A stretch of DNA of 64,000 nucleotides from Rubrivivax sp. (GTDB lineage Bacteria; Pseudomonadota; Gammaproteobacteria; Burkholderiales; Burkholderiaceae_C), in NCBI GenBank assembly GCA_027484825.1, contig JAIXSE010000023.1, positions 1 through 64,000 of the forward strand, written 5' to 3'. This document shows positions 44,116-55,065 of this stretch, piece by piece. The first letter of the stretch is position 1. Each line of letters begins with the position of its first letter. The position numbers and the translations under genes are program-made. The notes below the pieces were generated by a model. That model searched no databases, was not told the origin of the DNA, and saw only the letters and a program-made list of their open reading frames with translations.

Positions 44116-47106
44116 TTACAGGGTGCGGGCGACTTCCTTGATCTCGAAGAACTCCAGCTGATCACCTTCGTTGATGTCGTTGTAGTTCTTGAGCTTGATA
44201 CCGCACTCGAAGCCTTCGCGGACTTCCTTGACGTCGTCCTTGAGGCGCTTGAGCGACTCGACTTCGCCGGTGTAGACCACCACGTTGTCGCGCAGCAGAC
44301 GGAAGCGCGAGCTGCGGGTGACATGACCACTGGTGATCATGCAACCAGCCACCGTGCCGATCTTGGAGGCCACGAACACGGTGCGGATCTCGGCCATACC
44401 GATGATCTCTTCTCGCTGCTCCGGCGCCAGCATGCCAGCCATCGCGGCCTTCACCTCATCCACGGCGTCGTAAATGATGTTGTAGTACCGCAGATCGACA
44501 TCATTGTGCTCGGCCAGCTTGCGCGCACCGGCATCGGCACGCACGTTGAAGCCGATCACCACCGCCTTGGACGCGATACCCAGGTTGACGTCAGACTCGC
44601 TGATGCCACCGACTGCCGCGTGCACGATCTGCACCTTGACCTCATCGGTCGAGAGCTTGAGCAGCGAGGCGGCCAGCGCTTCCTGCGAACCCTGCACGTC
44701 GGCCTTGATGATCAGCGGCAGCGTCTGCACGTCGCCGGCGGTCATGTCGGAGAACATGTTCTCCAGCTTGGCAGCCTGCTGGCGAGCCAACTTGACGTCA
44801 CGGTACTTGCCAGCACGGAAGGTGGCGATTTCACGGGCACGACGTTCGTCGGACAGCACCATGAATTCATCACCGGCCTGCGGCACTTCGGTCAGACCCT
44901 GGATTTCCACCGGGATGGAAGGACCTGCCTCGTTCGCCGGCTTGCCGTCTTCGTCCAGCATGGCGCGCACGCGGCCATAGGTCGATCCGGCCAGCACGAC
45001 GTCGCCGCGCTTGAGCGTACCGGTCTGCACCAGCACCGTGGCCACCGGGCCGCGGCCCTTGTCCAGCTTGGCTTCGATGACCAGACCCTTGGCCAGGGAA
45101 TCCTTGGCGGCCTTGAGTTCCAGCACTTCGGCCTGCAGCAGCACCTGTTCCAGCAGATCGTCGATGCCCTGGCCGGTCTTGGCCGACACCGGGACGAACG
45201 GCGAGTCACCACCGAATTCTTCCGGCACGACCTCTTCCGCCACCAGCTCGCTCTTCACGCGCTCGGCATTGGCATCGGGCTTGTCGATCTTGTTCATCGC
45301 CACGACGATGGGCACGCCCGCCGCCTTGGCATGGTGGATGGCTTCCTTGGTCTGCGGCATGACGCCGTCGTCCGCAGCCACCACCAGGATGACGATGTCA
45401 GTGGCCTTGGCACCGCGGGCACGCATGGCCGTGAAGGCCTCGTGACCCGGGGTGTCGAGGAAGGTGATCATGCCGCGCGGCGTATCGACGTGATAGGCGC
45501 CGATGTGCTGCGTGATGCCGCCGGCTTCGCCCGCCGCCACGCGAGCGCGGCGGATGCTGTCCAGCAGCGAGGTCTTGCCGTGGTCCACGTGACCCATGAC
45601 GGTGACCACCGGTGCGCGGGGCAGCAGTTCGTGCTCCGCTTCGGCGGCCGCGCCCTCTTCTTCCAGGAACGCGTCCGGATCGTCCAGCTTGGCCGCGAAG
45701 GCCTTGTGGCCCATTTCCTCGACCAGGATCATGGCGGTTTCCTGATCCAGCTGCTGGTTGATGGTGACCATCTGACCCAGCTTCATCAGGTGCTTGATGA
45801 CCTCGGAAGCCTTCACCGACATCTTGTGAGCCAGATCGGCCACCGAGATGGTTTCGGGGACATGGACTTCCTGGACCACCGGTTCGGTCGGCGCCACGAA
45901 GTTGGACGGCATGCCGCGGTCGTTGCGGTCGCCACGGCGGCCCGCACCGGCGCCCTTGGGCGCACGCCAGCCAGCCGGACGCGCCGCGCCCGCACCGGCG
46001 GGAGCGTCGGTACGGCCCTTGGCCGCGCCACCGCGCTTCTTGGCGTCATCGGCCCAGCTGGACGACAGTTTCTCGGACTTGACCGATTTCTTGTCGCCCG
46101 GCTTGGCGCCAGCCCCGGCCGCGGCCGTGGTGCCAGCGGCACCCGGTGCGCCAGCCGGCTTCTTGTGAATGGTGCCCTTGATGCCGGCCGCATTGGCTGC
46201 GGCTTCCGGCTTGGGCTCTTCCTTCTTCGCCACCAGCACCTTCTTGGGTGCATTCATCATGGCGCGAATGGCGGCCGCTTCGGCCTCGGCAGCCTTGCGG
46301 CGGCGCTCCAGTTCGGCCTGACGGGCCTTTTCGTCGGCGCCGTTGTCGGCGGCCTTGACGACTCGCAGGACCGGCTTGGCCACCACTGGTTCCACAGGGG
46401 CAGGCGCAGGCGCGGGAGCAGCCGCAACAGGTTTTTCGACGACCTTGTCGGCCGTTTTTTCCAAAGACTTCTCCACAGGCTTTTCGTTGGTCTTCGCGGA
46501 CACCTTGGCCTGAGCGGCCTTGGTCTTCGCTTCCTCGGCGCGACGCGCCTCTTCTTCAGCAGCGGCCTTGGCCGCAGCTTCGGCGGCAGCGCGCGCCTCG
46601 GCCTCACGGGCCAGACGCTCTTCCTCGCGGCGCTTTTCTTCCGCTTCGCGGGCAGCCCGTTCGGCTTCCTCGCGCTCGCGCATCTTGCGGGCCAGTTCCT
46701 CTTCCTGCTGACGCAGGGATTCGGCCTGTGCCTGGGCTTCTTCTTCGCGACGCTTGAGTTCAGCCTCTTCCGCCGCAGCGGCCGTGGCTTCGTCCATGTT
46801 GTCGTCACGCTTGACGAAGACGCGCTTCTTGCGCACTTCCACCTGGATGGTGCGGGCCTTGCCGGAGGCATCGGCCTGCTTGATCTCGCTGGTGGACTTG
46901 CGGGTCAGGGTGATCTTCTTGCGCTCGGCGCCGCCGGTGGTGCCATGCGCAGTGCGCAGGTGCTCCAGCAGACGTTCCTTGTCGCTTTCGTTGAGGGTGT
47001 CCTCGGTGGACGCCTTCTTGACGCCCGCAGCTTGAAGCTGCTCCAGCAGTGTGGTCGCAGGCCTGTTCAGCTCTGCGGCCAACTGGGCGACGGTGGTCAC
47101 GGCCAT
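44116..47106 (-). CDS. infB: Translation initiation factor IF-2
   Basis: IF-2 is the GTPase that brings fMet-tRNA to the 30S subunit. The 996-residue protein starts with the IF2-N fold ([20 protein letters not shown]), then a long Ala/Glu/Lys-rich linker (about 90-400) and a second IF2-N domain. The G domain has [20 protein letters not shown] and NKIDKPDAN. Domains for ribosome and fMet-tRNA binding complete the C-terminus. It follows nusA by 53 bp. Confidence 0.98.
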   Translation of the reverse strand: MAVTTVAQLAAELNRPATTLLEQLQAAGVKKASTEDTLNESDKERLLEHLRTAHGTTGGAERKKITLTRKSTSEIKQADASGKARTIQVEVRKKRVFVKRDDNMDEATAAAAEEAELKRREEEAQAQAESLRQQEEELARKMREREEAERAAREAEEKRREEERLAREAEARAAAEAAAKAAAEEEARRAEEAKTKAAQAKVSAKTNEKPVEKSLEKTADKVVEKPVAAAPAPAPAPVEPVVAKPVLRVVKAADNGADEKARQAELERRRKAAEAEAAAIRAMMNAPKKVLVAKKEEPKPEAAANAAGIKGTIHKKPAGAPGAAGTTAAAGAGAKPGDKKSVKSEKLSSSWADDAKKRGGAAKGRTDAPAGAGAARPAGWRAPKGAGAGRRGDRNDRGMPSNFVAPTEPVVQEVHVPETISVADLAHKMSVKASEVIKHLMKLGQMVTINQQLDQETAMILVEEMGHKAFAAKLDDPDAFLEEEGAAAEAEHELLPRAPVVTVMGHVDHGKTSLLDSIRRARVAAGEAGGITQHIGAYHVDTPRGMITFLDTPGHEAFTAMRARGAKATDIVILVVAADDGVMPQTKEAIHHAKAAGVPIVVAMNKIDKPDANAERVKSELVAEEVVPEEFGGDSPFVPVSAKTGQGIDDLLEQVLLQAEVLELKAAKDSLAKGLVIEAKLDKGRGPVATVLVQTGTLKRGDVVLAGSTYGRVRAMLDEDGKPANEAGPSIPVEIQGLTEVPQAGDEFMVLSDERRAREIATFRAGKYRDVKLARQQAAKLENMFSDMTAGDVQTLPLIIKADVQGSQEALAASLLKLSTDEVKVQIVHAAVGGISESDVNLGIASKAVVIGFNVRADAGARKLAEHNDVDLRYYNIIYDAVDEVKAAMAGMLAPEQREEIIGMAEIRTVFVASKIGTVAGCMITSGHVTRSSRFRLLRDNVVVYTGEVESLKRLKDDVKEVREGFECGIKLKNYNDINEGDQLEFFEIKEVARTL

Positions 47107-47159
47107 TGTTGAATCCTTAAATCTTGTGTGGGCGGAGCGGTCTGGTGTGGCGCAGGGTG

Positions 47160-48638
47160 TTATGCGTTGAACCAGTGCTCGCGCGCCTTCATGATCAAAG
47201 CGCGTGCCGCTGCCTCGTCGAGGGAGGAAACTTCAACCAGCTCGTCCACGGCCAAATCGGCCAAGTCGTCGCGGGTGTGGATGTCACCGGCTGCCAGCTT
47301 GGCCAGCAGCTCGGGGGTGATGCCGTCGAGGTCACGCAGGTCTTGCGAGACTTCCTCGACCTTCTCTTCGCGGGCGATTTCCATCGTCAGCAGCGCATCC
47401 TTTGCACGGGTGCGCAGTTCGTTGACGGTGTCCTCGTCGAAGGCTTCGATCTCCAGCATTTCCTGCATGGGGACGTAGGCGACTTCTTCGAGGCTGGCAA
47501 AGCCCTCGGCGATCAGGATGTCGGCGACTTCTTCGTCCACATCCAGTTTTTCCACGAACAGGCGACGAACCGACTCGGATTCCTCAGCCTGCTTGGCGGC
47601 CGATTCCTCAGCCGTCATGATGTTGATCTTCCAGCCGGTCAGCTCGGAGGCCAGGCGCACGTTCTGACCGCCGCGACCGATGGCGATGGCGAGGTTTTCC
47701 TCGTCCACCACCACGTCCATGGCGTGACGCTCTTCATCGACCACGATCGACTGCACATTGGCCGGAGCCAGGGCGCCGATGACGAACTGCGCCGGATCTT
47801 CCGACCACAGCACGATGTCCACACGCTCGCCAGCCAGCTCATTGGTCACGCCGTTGACGCGGGAGCCGCGCACACCGACACAGGTGCCGATCGGGTCCAC
47901 GCGCTTGTCGTGCGAGACGACGGCGATCTTGGCGCGGCTGCCGGCATCCCGGGCGCAGCTCTTGATCTCCAGCAGGCCTTGCTCGATTTCGGGCACTTCC
48001 TGGGCGAACAGTTCCTTCATGAACTCGGGCGCGGAGCGCGAGAGCATGATCTGCGGGCCACGCTGGGTGGGGTCCACGCCCAGGATGACGGCGCGAACGC
48101 GGTCACCGGTGCGCAGGTTTTCCTTGGGGATCATTTCGCCGCGCTTGAGGCGGCCTTCGACCCGGCCGGACTCGGCAATGATGTCGCCCTTGTCCAGGCG
48201 CTTGACTGTGCCGACGAAGATCTTCTCGCCGCGCGACATGAAGTCGTTCAGCAGTTGCTCGCGCTCGGCGTCGCGGATCTTCTGCAGGATGACCTGCTTG
48301 GCGGCCTGGGCACCGATACGGCCGATGGGCACGGACTCCACGCCTTCCTCGATGTGGTCATCCACCTCGATGTCAGCGATCTGTTCCTGGGCTTCAAACA
48401 GCAGGATTTCGGCGTCGGCGTTCTGCAGACCCGCCTCGTTGGGCACGACGTGCCAGCGGCGGAAGGTCTCGTATTCGCCGGTGTCGCGGTCAATGGCCAC
48501 ACGGATGTCGACCTCGCCGCCATACAACTTCTTGGTGGCCGAAGCCAATGCTGCTTCCACAGCACCAAACACCACATCGCGCTCCACGCTCTTTTCGCGC
48601 GAGATGGCATCCACCAGCATCAACAGTTCGCGGTTCAT
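47160..48638 (-). CDS. nusA: Transcription termination/antitermination factor NusA
   Basis: NusA binds RNA polymerase and nascent RNA and controls pausing, termination and antitermination. The 492-residue protein has the N-terminal polymerase-binding domain, S1 ([16 protein letters not shown]), two KH domains ([33 protein letters not shown]), and two C-terminal acidic repeats as in proteobacteria. Its start overlaps rimP by 4 bp (ATGA), so translation is coupled. Confidence 0.98.
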   Translation of the reverse strand: MNRELLMLVDAISREKSVERDVVFGAVEAALASATKKLYGGEVDIRVAIDRDTGEYETFRRWHVVPNEAGLQNADAEILLFEAQEQIADIEVDDHIEEGVESVPIGRIGAQAAKQVILQKIRDAEREQLLNDFMSRGEKIFVGTVKRLDKGDIIAESGRVEGRLKRGEMIPKENLRTGDRVRAVILGVDPTQRGPQIMLSRSAPEFMKELFAQEVPEIEQGLLEIKSCARDAGSRAKIAVVSHDKRVDPIGTCVGVRGSRVNGVTNELAGERVDIVLWSEDPAQFVIGALAPANVQSIVVDEERHAMDVVVDEENLAIAIGRGGQNVRLASELTGWKINIMTAEESAAKQAEESESVRRLFVEKLDVDEEVADILIAEGFASLEEVAYVPMQEMLEIEAFDEDTVNELRTRAKDALLTMEIAREEKVEEVSQDLRDLDGITPELLAKLAAGDIHTRDDLADLAVDELVEVSSLDEAAARALIMKAREHWFNA

Positions 48639-49342
48639 TGATCGAGACCTCCGTCAACCTTGTCATCCGTTTGCCGGGTCTTGGCATTGCTCTTCTTCTT
48701 CGTCGCCTTCGCAGCCTTCGAAGCCTGGGGCGCCAAACCCGTCTTTTCCAACTTTGCCGCCGAAGGGCCCGCGCCCGACGGGGTCTTGCCGCCCGGCGCT
48801 GCCGCCGGACGACCCTTGAAACTGATCTGCGGGACCAGCTTGGCCGAGCGCACCTCGTCCAGGCTGAAGTCCAGGGCCTGCTCCTGCTTGCCGTCGCTGA
48901 AGATCACCCGCCACTGCGAGGGGGGCGCCGCGAAATCGGGGGCAGCATCGTCCGGGGTGGTCAGTACACCGCGGTACTTCTTGCGGCCCTGGAAGGCTTC
49001 ACGCAGGGTGACTTCCACTTCCAGGCCAGCGAAGCGGGCGTAATCGATGGGGTGATTCAGCGGGCGGTCCATACCAGGCGTGGAGACTTCCAGCCGCTGG
49101 TAATCGCACTCTTCCACTTCCAGCACGTAACGCAGCTGGCGCGTCACGCGCTCGCAATCTTCAACGTTGACGGCGGTCTCAGGCTCTTGCCAGACCACAG
49201 CACCGTCTTCGCCCGGCGTCTGCACAAGGGGTTTGTCGATGTAGACGCGTAGCAAGCCTCCGGCGCTGCGTTCGCAGCCCACCACCTCGTAACCCAGACC
49301 GGTCACGGTTTTTTCTACAACGGCTTGCCAGCTCAAACTCAT
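48635..49342 (-). CDS. rimP: Ribosome maturation factor RimP
   Basis: RimP helps early 30S assembly. The 235-residue protein has [35 protein letters not shown] and [13 protein letters not shown], the family motifs. The family is usually about 150-200 residues; the extra length is a Lys/Ala/Gly-rich C-terminal tail of about 60 residues. It is the first gene of the rimP-nusA-infB-rbfA-truB-typA unit, so the operon promoter should lie just beyond 49342. Confidence 0.95.
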   Translation of the reverse strand: MSLSWQAVVEKTVTGLGYEVVGCERSAGGLLRVYIDKPLVQTPGEDGAVVWQEPETAVNVEDCERVTRQLRYVLEVEECDYQRLEVSTPGMDRPLNHPIDYARFAGLEVEVTLREAFQGRKKYRGVLTTPDDAAPDFAAPPSQWRVIFSDGKQEQALDFSLDEVRSAKLVPQISFKGRPAAAPGGKTPSGAGPSAAKLEKTGLAPQASKAAKATKKKSNAKTRQTDDKVDGGLDQ

Positions 49343-49764
49343 CGACGACTAATCTTCCTTGTATAACTCTTGCGAGTCAAAACCGACATCTGCTTTCGAC
49401 ACCAGCGCGGCGCACCCCGGGGCATTCCCCGCGACACACCCCGGGGCATACCACCCAGCGCACAAGCAAAAAAAATGGGCTGGATGAATCCGCCCACTCC
49501 TACGCTTTCGCGTCGTCTCGTGCAATGTCGCGCTCACTACGCGTCCACCTTGTTGAGCGTGAGGTTCATGCACCTAGGCACCATGAACCTCTTCTCTTCG
49601 TAACAGTGTTATGCGCGGGCTTGCAGCCCCTGCAGCACATCTGCTATCCGGTGAAGCCGCAAGTGTACTATGCAAACACCTCACCGGCAAGGCGCAGGAA
49701 TCACGAGCGTGCTTGCGTGAGAGAATCCTGGCCTTTCCAGAATCCATGAATACCAGGAGCAGAC
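49343..49764. other. Divergent promoter region of the rimP operon and fabI
   Basis: About 420 bp contain no gene. Two copies of CACCCCGGGGCAT lie at about 49413-49425 and 49437-49449. A 10-bp inverted repeat lies at 49561-49591. The region must contain both divergent promoters, but no confident -35/-10 pair could be picked. Confidence 0.6.
49561..49591. promoter_or_regulatory. Perfect 10-bp inverted repeat between rimP and fabI
   Basis: GAGGTTCATG (49561-49570) and CATGAACCTC (49582-49591) flank an 11-nt spacer that itself contains the palindromic CCTAGG core. It could be an operator or a leader RNA hairpin of the rimP transcript. No T-run supports a terminator. Confidence 0.45.
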
Positions 49765-50547
49765 ATGGGATTTCTCGCTGGCAAGCGACTGCTGATCACG
49801 GGCGTGCTGTCCAACCGTTCCATCGCCTACGGCATCGCCAAGGCCTGCCATCGCGAAGGGGCTGAACTGGCCTTCAGCTATGTCGGCGAGCGCTTCAAGG
49901 ACCGCATCACCGAGTTTGCCGCTGAGTTCGGCTCTACGCTGGTGTTCGACTGCGATGTCGGCGACGACGCACAGATCGACCGCATGTTCGCCCAACTCGG
50001 CGAACACTGGCCGGAATTTGACGGCTTTGTCCACTCCATCGGCTTCGCCCCGCGTGAAGCCATTGCGGGTGACTTCCTGGACGGTCTGTCGCGCGAAAAC
50101 TTCCGTATCGCCCACGACATCTCGGCCTACAGCTTCCCCGCCATGGCCAAGGCCGCCCAGGCCCGCCTGCGCCCCGGCGCCGCGCTGCTGACGCTGTCCT
50201 ACCTGGGCGCAGAGCGGTTTGTGCCCAACTACAACACCATGGGCCTGGCCAAGGCGTCGCTGGAAGCCAGCGTCCGTTATCTGGCCTACAACCTGGGTGC
50301 GAAGAACATCCGCGTCAACGGCATCTCGGCCGGTCCGATCAAAACCCTGGCCGCATCCGGCATCAAGGATTTTGGCAAGCTGCTCAATCAGTTCGCCGCC
50401 ACGACCGCCATTCGCCGCAATGTCACCATTGACGATGTGGGCAATACCGCCGCCTTCCTGATGTCCGACCTCTCGGCCGGCATCAGCTCGGAAATCATTT
50501 ATGTGGACGGCGGCTTCAGCCACAGCGCGCTGGCAGGCACCGAATAA
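49765..50547 (+). CDS. fabI: Enoyl-[acyl-carrier-protein] reductase (NADH) FabI
   Basis: FabI performs the last reduction of each fatty-acid elongation cycle. The 260-residue SDR-like protein has the FabI nucleotide motif [26 protein letters not shown], and the Tyr-x6-Lys pair in [13 protein letters not shown] preceded by [16 protein letters not shown] lies 8 bp before ATG. It is transcribed alone, and ends at a bidirectional terminator. Confidence 0.97.
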   Translation: MGFLAGKRLLITGVLSNRSIAYGIAKACHREGAELAFSYVGERFKDRITEFAAEFGSTLVFDCDVGDDAQIDRMFAQLGEHWPEFDGFVHSIGFAPREAIAGDFLDGLSRENFRIAHDISAYSFPAMAKAAQARLRPGAALLTLSYLGAERFVPNYNTMGLAKASLEASVRYLAYNLGAKNIRVNGISAGPIKTLAASGIKDFGKLLNQFAATTAIRRNVTIDDVGNTAAFLMSDLSAGISSEIIYVDGGFSHSALAGTE

Positions 50548-50565
50548 GCGTCCGTGCCCCCAATG

Positions 50566-50595
50566 AAAATGGCCTCCACTCGGGAGGCCATTTTT
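50566..50595. terminator. Bidirectional terminator between fabI and the decarboxylase gene
   Basis: A 12-bp stem (AAAATGGCCTCC with GGAGGCCATTTT) has a 5-nt loop and A/T runs on both sides, so it can stop both convergent transcripts. Confidence 0.9.
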
Positions 50596-50641
50596 CTTGC
50601 CGCGTCGGGCGATCAGCCGGTCAGGCCGGCCAATCAGGCGG

Positions 50642-52906
50642 TCAGCGATCCACCACGCAGTCCACGTAGTAGCGCACACGCCCTTCTTCATCCTTCTCCG
50701 CCACCAGGCCATGCACGTCGGTCGCAAAGCCGGGGAAGCGGGCATTGAAGTCGCGGGTGAACTTCAAATACTCAACAATCTTCTTGTTGAAGCGCTCACC
50801 CGGGATCAGCAGCGGAATGCCCGGTGGGTAGGGCGTGAGCAGCGCCGTGGTCACGCGGCCTTCCAGATGGTCAATTTCCACCCGCTCGGTCTTGCGATGG
50901 GCGATATGCGCATAGGCGTCGCTGGGCTTCATCGCCGGCTCGAGGTCCGACAGATAGACCTCAGTCGTCAGACGGGCAATGTCCCCCGACGCATAGGCCT
51001 CGTGGATGCTCTGGCACAGGTCGCGCAGGCCCATGCGCTCATAGCGCGGGAAGGCGGCCACGAACTCCGGCAGGATGCGCCAGATCGGGGCATTGCGGTC
51101 GTAATCGTCCTTGAACTGCTGCAGCGCAGTCAGCAGCGTGTTCCAGCGGCCCTTGGTGATGCCGATGGTGAACATGATGAAGAACGAGTACAGACCCGTC
51201 TTTTCCACCACCACGCCATGCTCGGCCAGGAACTTGGTGACGATGCTGGCGGGAATACCGGTCTTGGCGAACTTGCCGCTCATGTCCAGCCCGGGCGTGA
51301 TGATGGTGGACTTGATCGGGTCCAGCATGTTGAAGCCCTCTTCGATCGGGCCGAAACCATGCCACTTCTCGTTGGTCTTCAACATCCAGTCGGCCGGCTT
51401 GCCGACGCCTTCGTTGGCCAGCTTCTCCGGACCCCAGACCTTGAACCACCAGTCCTTGCCGTAGTCCTTCTCCACCTTGCGCATGGCGCGGCGGAAGTCC
51501 AGCGCCTCGGAGATGGACTCTTCCACCAGCGCAGTACCCCCGGGAGGCTCCATCATCGCCGCAGCCACGTCGCAGCTGGCAATGATCGAGTATTGCGGAC
51601 TGGTGGACGTGTGCATCAGATAGGCTTCATTGAACAGATGCCGATCCAGCTTCACATTCTGTGAATCCTGCACCAGCACCTGCGACGCCTGCGAAATGCC
51701 GGCCAGCAGCTTGTGCGTGGACTGCGTGGCGTAGACCATGGCGGTCTTGGGCCGCGGGCGGTGCTTGCCCATCGCATGGTAGGACCCATAGAAGCTGTGG
51801 AAGGCCGCATGCGGCAGCCAGGCTTCGTCAAAGTGCAGCGTGTCGATCCAGCCGTCCAGCTTGCTCTTGATGGTCTCGGTGTTGTAGAGCACGCCGTCGT
51901 AGGTGCTCTGCGTCAGCGTCATGATGCGCGGCTTGACCGTCTTGGGGTCCACGCCGGCCAGCAGCGGATTGCGGGCGATCTTCTTGCGGATGGTCTCCGC
52001 CTCGAATTCCTGCTCCGGAATCGGCCCGATGATGCCGTAGTGGTTGCGGGTGGGCGTCATGAAGACCGGCACCGCGCCGGTCATGATGATGCTGTGCAGG
52101 ATGCTCTTGTGGCAGTTGCGGTCCACCACCACCACGTCGCCCGGCGCCACCGTGTGGTGCCAGACCATCTTGTTGGAGGTCGAGGTGCCGTTGGTGACGA
52201 AGAAGCAGTGATCCGCATTGAAGATGCGAGCCGCGTTCTTCTCGCTCTCGGCCACCGGACCGGTGTGGTCCAGCAACTGGCCCAGCTCTTCCACCGCATT
52301 GCACACGTCGGCGCGCAGCATGTTTTCACCGAAGAACTGGTGGAACATCTGGCCGACCGGGCTCTTCAGGAAGGCCACGCCGCCGGAGTGACCGGGGCAG
52401 TGCCAGGAGTAGGAGCCGTCCTGCGCATAGTCCATCAGCGCCTTGAAGAAGGGGGGCGCCAGACCGTCGAGGTAGCTCTTGGCCTCCCGGATGATGTGGC
52501 GGGCCACAAATTCCGGGGTGTCCTCGAACATATGGATGAAGCCATGCAACTCACGCAGGACATCATTGGGCAGATGCTGGGAGGTGCGGGTCTCACCGTA
52601 CACATAGATGGGGATGTCCGCATTCTTGAAGCGGATCTCCTGGATGAACTTGCGCAGGTTCAGCACGGCGGGGTCGAGTTCCGGCCCGGCGCTGAATTCC
52701 TCGTCGTCGATCGACAGGATGAACGCGCTGGCCCGGCTCTGCTGCTGAGCGAACTGACTCAGGTCGCCATAGCTGGTGACGCCCAGCACTTCGAAGCCTT
52801 CCTTCTGGATGGCATCGGCCAGGGCGCGAATGCCCAGACCCGAGGTGTTCTCGGAGCGGTAGTCCTCGTCAATGATGACGATGGGGAAGCGGAAACGCGG
52901 CGTCAT
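50642..52906 (-). CDS. Orn/Lys/Arg decarboxylase (fold-type I), probably arginine or lysine
   Basis: A 754-residue PLP decarboxylase of the large bacterial group. It has an N-terminal response-regulator-like wing domain (about 1-130), a PLP domain with SWHCPGHSGGVAFLKS, FVTNGTSTSNK, Asp360 in HFDEAW and PLP Lys399 in QSTHKLLAG, and a C-terminal domain with LLTPYPPGIPLLIPGERF. Members make agmatine, cadaverine or putrescine from Arg, Lys or Orn. Substrate preference cannot be fixed by eye. It lies alone, convergent with fabI. The 298 bp upstream of it hold no gene. Confidence 0.9.
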   Translation of the reverse strand: MTPRFRFPIVIIDEDYRSENTSGLGIRALADAIQKEGFEVLGVTSYGDLSQFAQQQSRASAFILSIDDEEFSAGPELDPAVLNLRKFIQEIRFKNADIPIYVYGETRTSQHLPNDVLRELHGFIHMFEDTPEFVARHIIREAKSYLDGLAPPFFKALMDYAQDGSYSWHCPGHSGGVAFLKSPVGQMFHQFFGENMLRADVCNAVEELGQLLDHTGPVAESEKNAARIFNADHCFFVTNGTSTSNKMVWHHTVAPGDVVVVDRNCHKSILHSIIMTGAVPVFMTPTRNHYGIIGPIPEQEFEAETIRKKIARNPLLAGVDPKTVKPRIMTLTQSTYDGVLYNTETIKSKLDGWIDTLHFDEAWLPHAAFHSFYGSYHAMGKHRPRPKTAMVYATQSTHKLLAGISQASQVLVQDSQNVKLDRHLFNEAYLMHTSTSPQYSIIASCDVAAAMMEPPGGTALVEESISEALDFRRAMRKVEKDYGKDWWFKVWGPEKLANEGVGKPADWMLKTNEKWHGFGPIEEGFNMLDPIKSTIITPGLDMSGKFAKTGIPASIVTKFLAEHGVVVEKTGLYSFFIMFTIGITKGRWNTLLTALQQFKDDYDRNAPIWRILPEFVAAFPRYERMGLRDLCQSIHEAYASGDIARLTTEVYLSDLEPAMKPSDAYAHIAHRKTERVEIDHLEGRVTTALLTPYPPGIPLLIPGERFNKKIVEYLKFTRDFNARFPGFATDVHGLVAEKDEEGRVRYYVDCVVDR

Positions 52907-53204
52907 GGGGCCTCCGGCGAAGCGGGGTCAAACAGGAAAGGCGCGAAGTGTAGGGCCAACCCTCGGTCACGCAAGTGTCGCAGGCCCATTAACCCAAAAT
53001 CGTGACGCGAACGTCGCGCAAACAGGACGCTTGGGGTTTTGCGCCCCCCCTCCACACCCCTCCCCGACACACCCCTTGGAAGGATGCGAAGACGAGCCCT
53101 TCGGCACCCCCTGGGGCGTACACTTTCTTTCAGGCGAGGACGGCCTGCCGCCCCGCTGAGAGCAATTTCAAGACAACAGGGATGGCTGACATCCGGAGGC
53201 TGAC

Positions 53205-53636
53205 ATGGACTGGAGCCTGTCCACCTGGTGGTGGGTGGTGTGCGGAGGATTGGTAGCGGCCGAACTGGCCAGCGGCACGACGTTTTATCTGCTGATGCTG
53301 GCGCTCGGGGCCGCCACGGCAGCGCTGGCGGCGCATGCGGGGCTGGAGTTCAGCCTGCAGATGATCATGGCGGCGGTGATCGGCGGCGGCGCGGTCACCT
53401 GGTGGCACCGGCGCCAACTGCGTCACCCGCGGACACCGGCCCAATCCAATCCGAACGTCAACCTGGACATCGGCCAGAGCCTGGATGTGCTTCACTGGCG
53501 TGCCGACGGCACGGCAGAGGTGAAGTACCGCGGCGCCGCCTGGCAGGCCCGGTTCATCGGCAACGGCGCGCCCAATACCGGGCGGCATGTGATCCGTGCG
53601 GTGGAAGGCTCCTGCCTGCTGCTGGAACCGGTCTGA
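53205..53636 (+). CDS. NfeD family membrane protein
   Basis: A 143-residue short NfeD protein with three N-terminal helices (WWWVVCGGLVAAELASG and two more up to about residue 70) and a C-terminal OB-fold-like domain (about 80-143; VNLDIGQSLDVLHWRADGTA). NfeD proteins pair with SPFH proteins to organise membrane microdomains; the partner gene is next, 212 bp downstream. Confidence 0.9.
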   Translation: MDWSLSTWWWVVCGGLVAAELASGTTFYLLMLALGAATAALAAHAGLEFSLQMIMAAVIGGGAVTWWHRRQLRHPRTPAQSNPNVNLDIGQSLDVLHWRADGTAEVKYRGAAWQARFIGNGAPNTGRHVIRAVEGSCLLLEPV

Positions 53637-53663
53637 CCGCCCCACCCGCCGCTTGGGCGATCA

Positions 53664-53699
53664 ACGCCCAAACAGACACCCAAACAGACGCCCAAACAG
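53664..53699. repeat. Three 12-bp tandem repeats between nfeD and the paraslipin gene
   Basis: Three direct copies of ACRCCCAAACAG (R = A or G) lie just after nfeD. Copies one and three are identical. No function is evident. Confidence 0.85.
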
Positions 53700-53848
53700 G
53701 CGCACAACCCAGGGCGGTGCCACCCTGCAGCGGACGGCCATCTGGCCCCCGCGCGGCGCTGCACCGCCATTTCACGCCACGCTCGTCGTGACGCTCCCCG
53801 GGCCCGCGGGCCTGTTCTCTCTCGACTTCGCTGAGGAGTTTGCTTTCC

Positions 53849-54766
53849 ATGGAAATCGTTGCACTGGTTCTGCTGGTGGTGGTGGTGGTCTTCGTCATCC
53901 AGTCGGTCAAGGTGGTCCCCCAGCAAAACGCCTGGGTGGTGGAGCGCCTGGGTCGCTACAACGCCACACTCACCCCCGGCCTCAACATCCTGGTGCCCTT
54001 TGTGGACCGGCTGGCCTACAAGCATTCGCTCAAGGAAATTCCGCTGGATGTCCCCAGCCACATCTGCATCACCAAGGACAACACCCAGCTGACGGTGGAC
54101 GGCATCCTGTACTTCCAGGTGACCGACGCCATGCGTGCGAGCTACGGATCCAGCAACTACATCGTGGCCATCACGCAGTTGGCGCAGACCACGCTGCGCT
54201 CGGTCATCGGCCGCATGGAGCTGGACCGCACCTTCGAGGAGCGGGACATCATCAACAGCGCCGTGGTCCAGGCCTTGGACGAAGCCGCCCTGAACTGGGG
54301 GGTGAAGGTGCTGCGTTATGAAATCAAGGACCTGACGCCGCCCGCGGAAATCCTGCGCTCCATGCAGGCCCAGATCACGGCCGAGCGTGAAAAGCGTGCG
54401 CTGATCGCCGCGTCTGAAGGCCGCCGCCAGGAGCAGATCAACATCGCCACCGGTGAACGCGAAGCCGCGATTGCTCGCTCCGAAGGTGAGAAGCAGGCCG
54501 AGATCAACAAGGCGCAGGGTGAAGCCGCGGCCATCACCGCCGTGGCCGAGGCCAGCGCCGACGCCATCCGCAAGATCGCCGCCGCCATCCAGCAGCCGGG
54601 CGGTGAAGATGCGGTGCAGTTGAAGGTCGCCGAGAAGGCGGTGGAGGCCTTCGCGCAACTGGCCCAGAAGAACAACACCATGATCGTGCCGGGCAATATG
54701 AGCGAGGTCTCCGGCCTGATTGGCACGGCGATGGCGCTGTTCAAAAACCAAAAAACGAATTTGTGA
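53849..54766 (+). CDS. SPFH/Band 7 paraslipin (QmcA-like)
   Basis: A 305-residue membrane-anchored SPFH protein. An N-terminal helix (IVALVLLVVVVVFVIQSV) is followed by the Band 7 domain (VPQQNAWVVERLGRY, GILYFQVTDA, RSVIGRMELDRTFEERDIIN) and a long Ala/Glu-rich coiled coil (about 180-265) used for oligomerisation. ATG 53849 follows GAGGAG; a TTG three codons upstream is the alternative. It forms the usual pair with nfeD. Confidence 0.92.
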   Translation: MEIVALVLLVVVVVFVIQSVKVVPQQNAWVVERLGRYNATLTPGLNILVPFVDRLAYKHSLKEIPLDVPSHICITKDNTQLTVDGILYFQVTDAMRASYGSSNYIVAITQLAQTTLRSVIGRMELDRTFEERDIINSAVVQALDEAALNWGVKVLRYEIKDLTPPAEILRSMQAQITAEREKRALIAASEGRRQEQINIATGEREAAIARSEGEKQAEINKAQGEAAAITAVAEASADAIRKIAAAIQQPGGEDAVQLKVAEKAVEAFAQLAQKNNTMIVPGNMSEVSGLIGTAMALFKNQKTNL

Positions 54767-54815
54767 TCACAACTTTGTTTTCGTCCGAAAAAACTGCGCT
54801 ATGATGGCGGGCTTC

Positions 54816-54906
54816 GGAGAGATGGATGAGTGGTTTAAGTCGCACGCCTGGAAAGCGTGTGTGGGTTAATAGCCCACCGCGGGTTCGAATCCCGCTCTCT
54901 CCGCCA
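54816..54906 (+). tRNA. tRNA-Ser (anticodon GGA)
   Basis: The 7-bp acceptor stem GGAGAGA/TCTCTCC, D-arm with TGAGTGGTTTAAGTCG, anticodon loop CTGGAAA closed by CACGC/GCGTG, a long class II variable arm (GTGGGTTAATAGCCCAC), the T-arm GCGGGTTCGAATCCCGC and an encoded CCA end are all present. Anticodon GGA reads UCC/UCU serine codons. A terminator follows. Confidence 0.97.
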
Positions 54907-54917
54907 CAGACATGAGC

Positions 54918-54950
54918 AACCCCGGTAGACGAAAGTCTTCCGGGGTTTTT
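54918..54950 (+). terminator. Rho-independent terminator after tRNA-Ser
   Basis: A two-step stem, AACCCCGG with CCGGGGTT and inner AGAC-GAAA-GTCT, is followed by a T-run that continues to 54950. Confidence 0.92.
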
Positions 54951-55065
54951 CATTTGCGCGCCACCCTTCATGCGGCATAAGGTCGGGGATGAGCGTCGGC
55001 GGTCCTCGGTTGGGCACAAAGCCTGCCCACTGACGCGCACTCAGTCTGACTCCAAGGAGACCCGC

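Noticed and set aside
44092-47112. Long plus-strand frame opposite infB
   Set aside because: Antisense to IF-2; composition is that of a reversed Ala/Glu/Lys-rich linker, with no recognisable domain.
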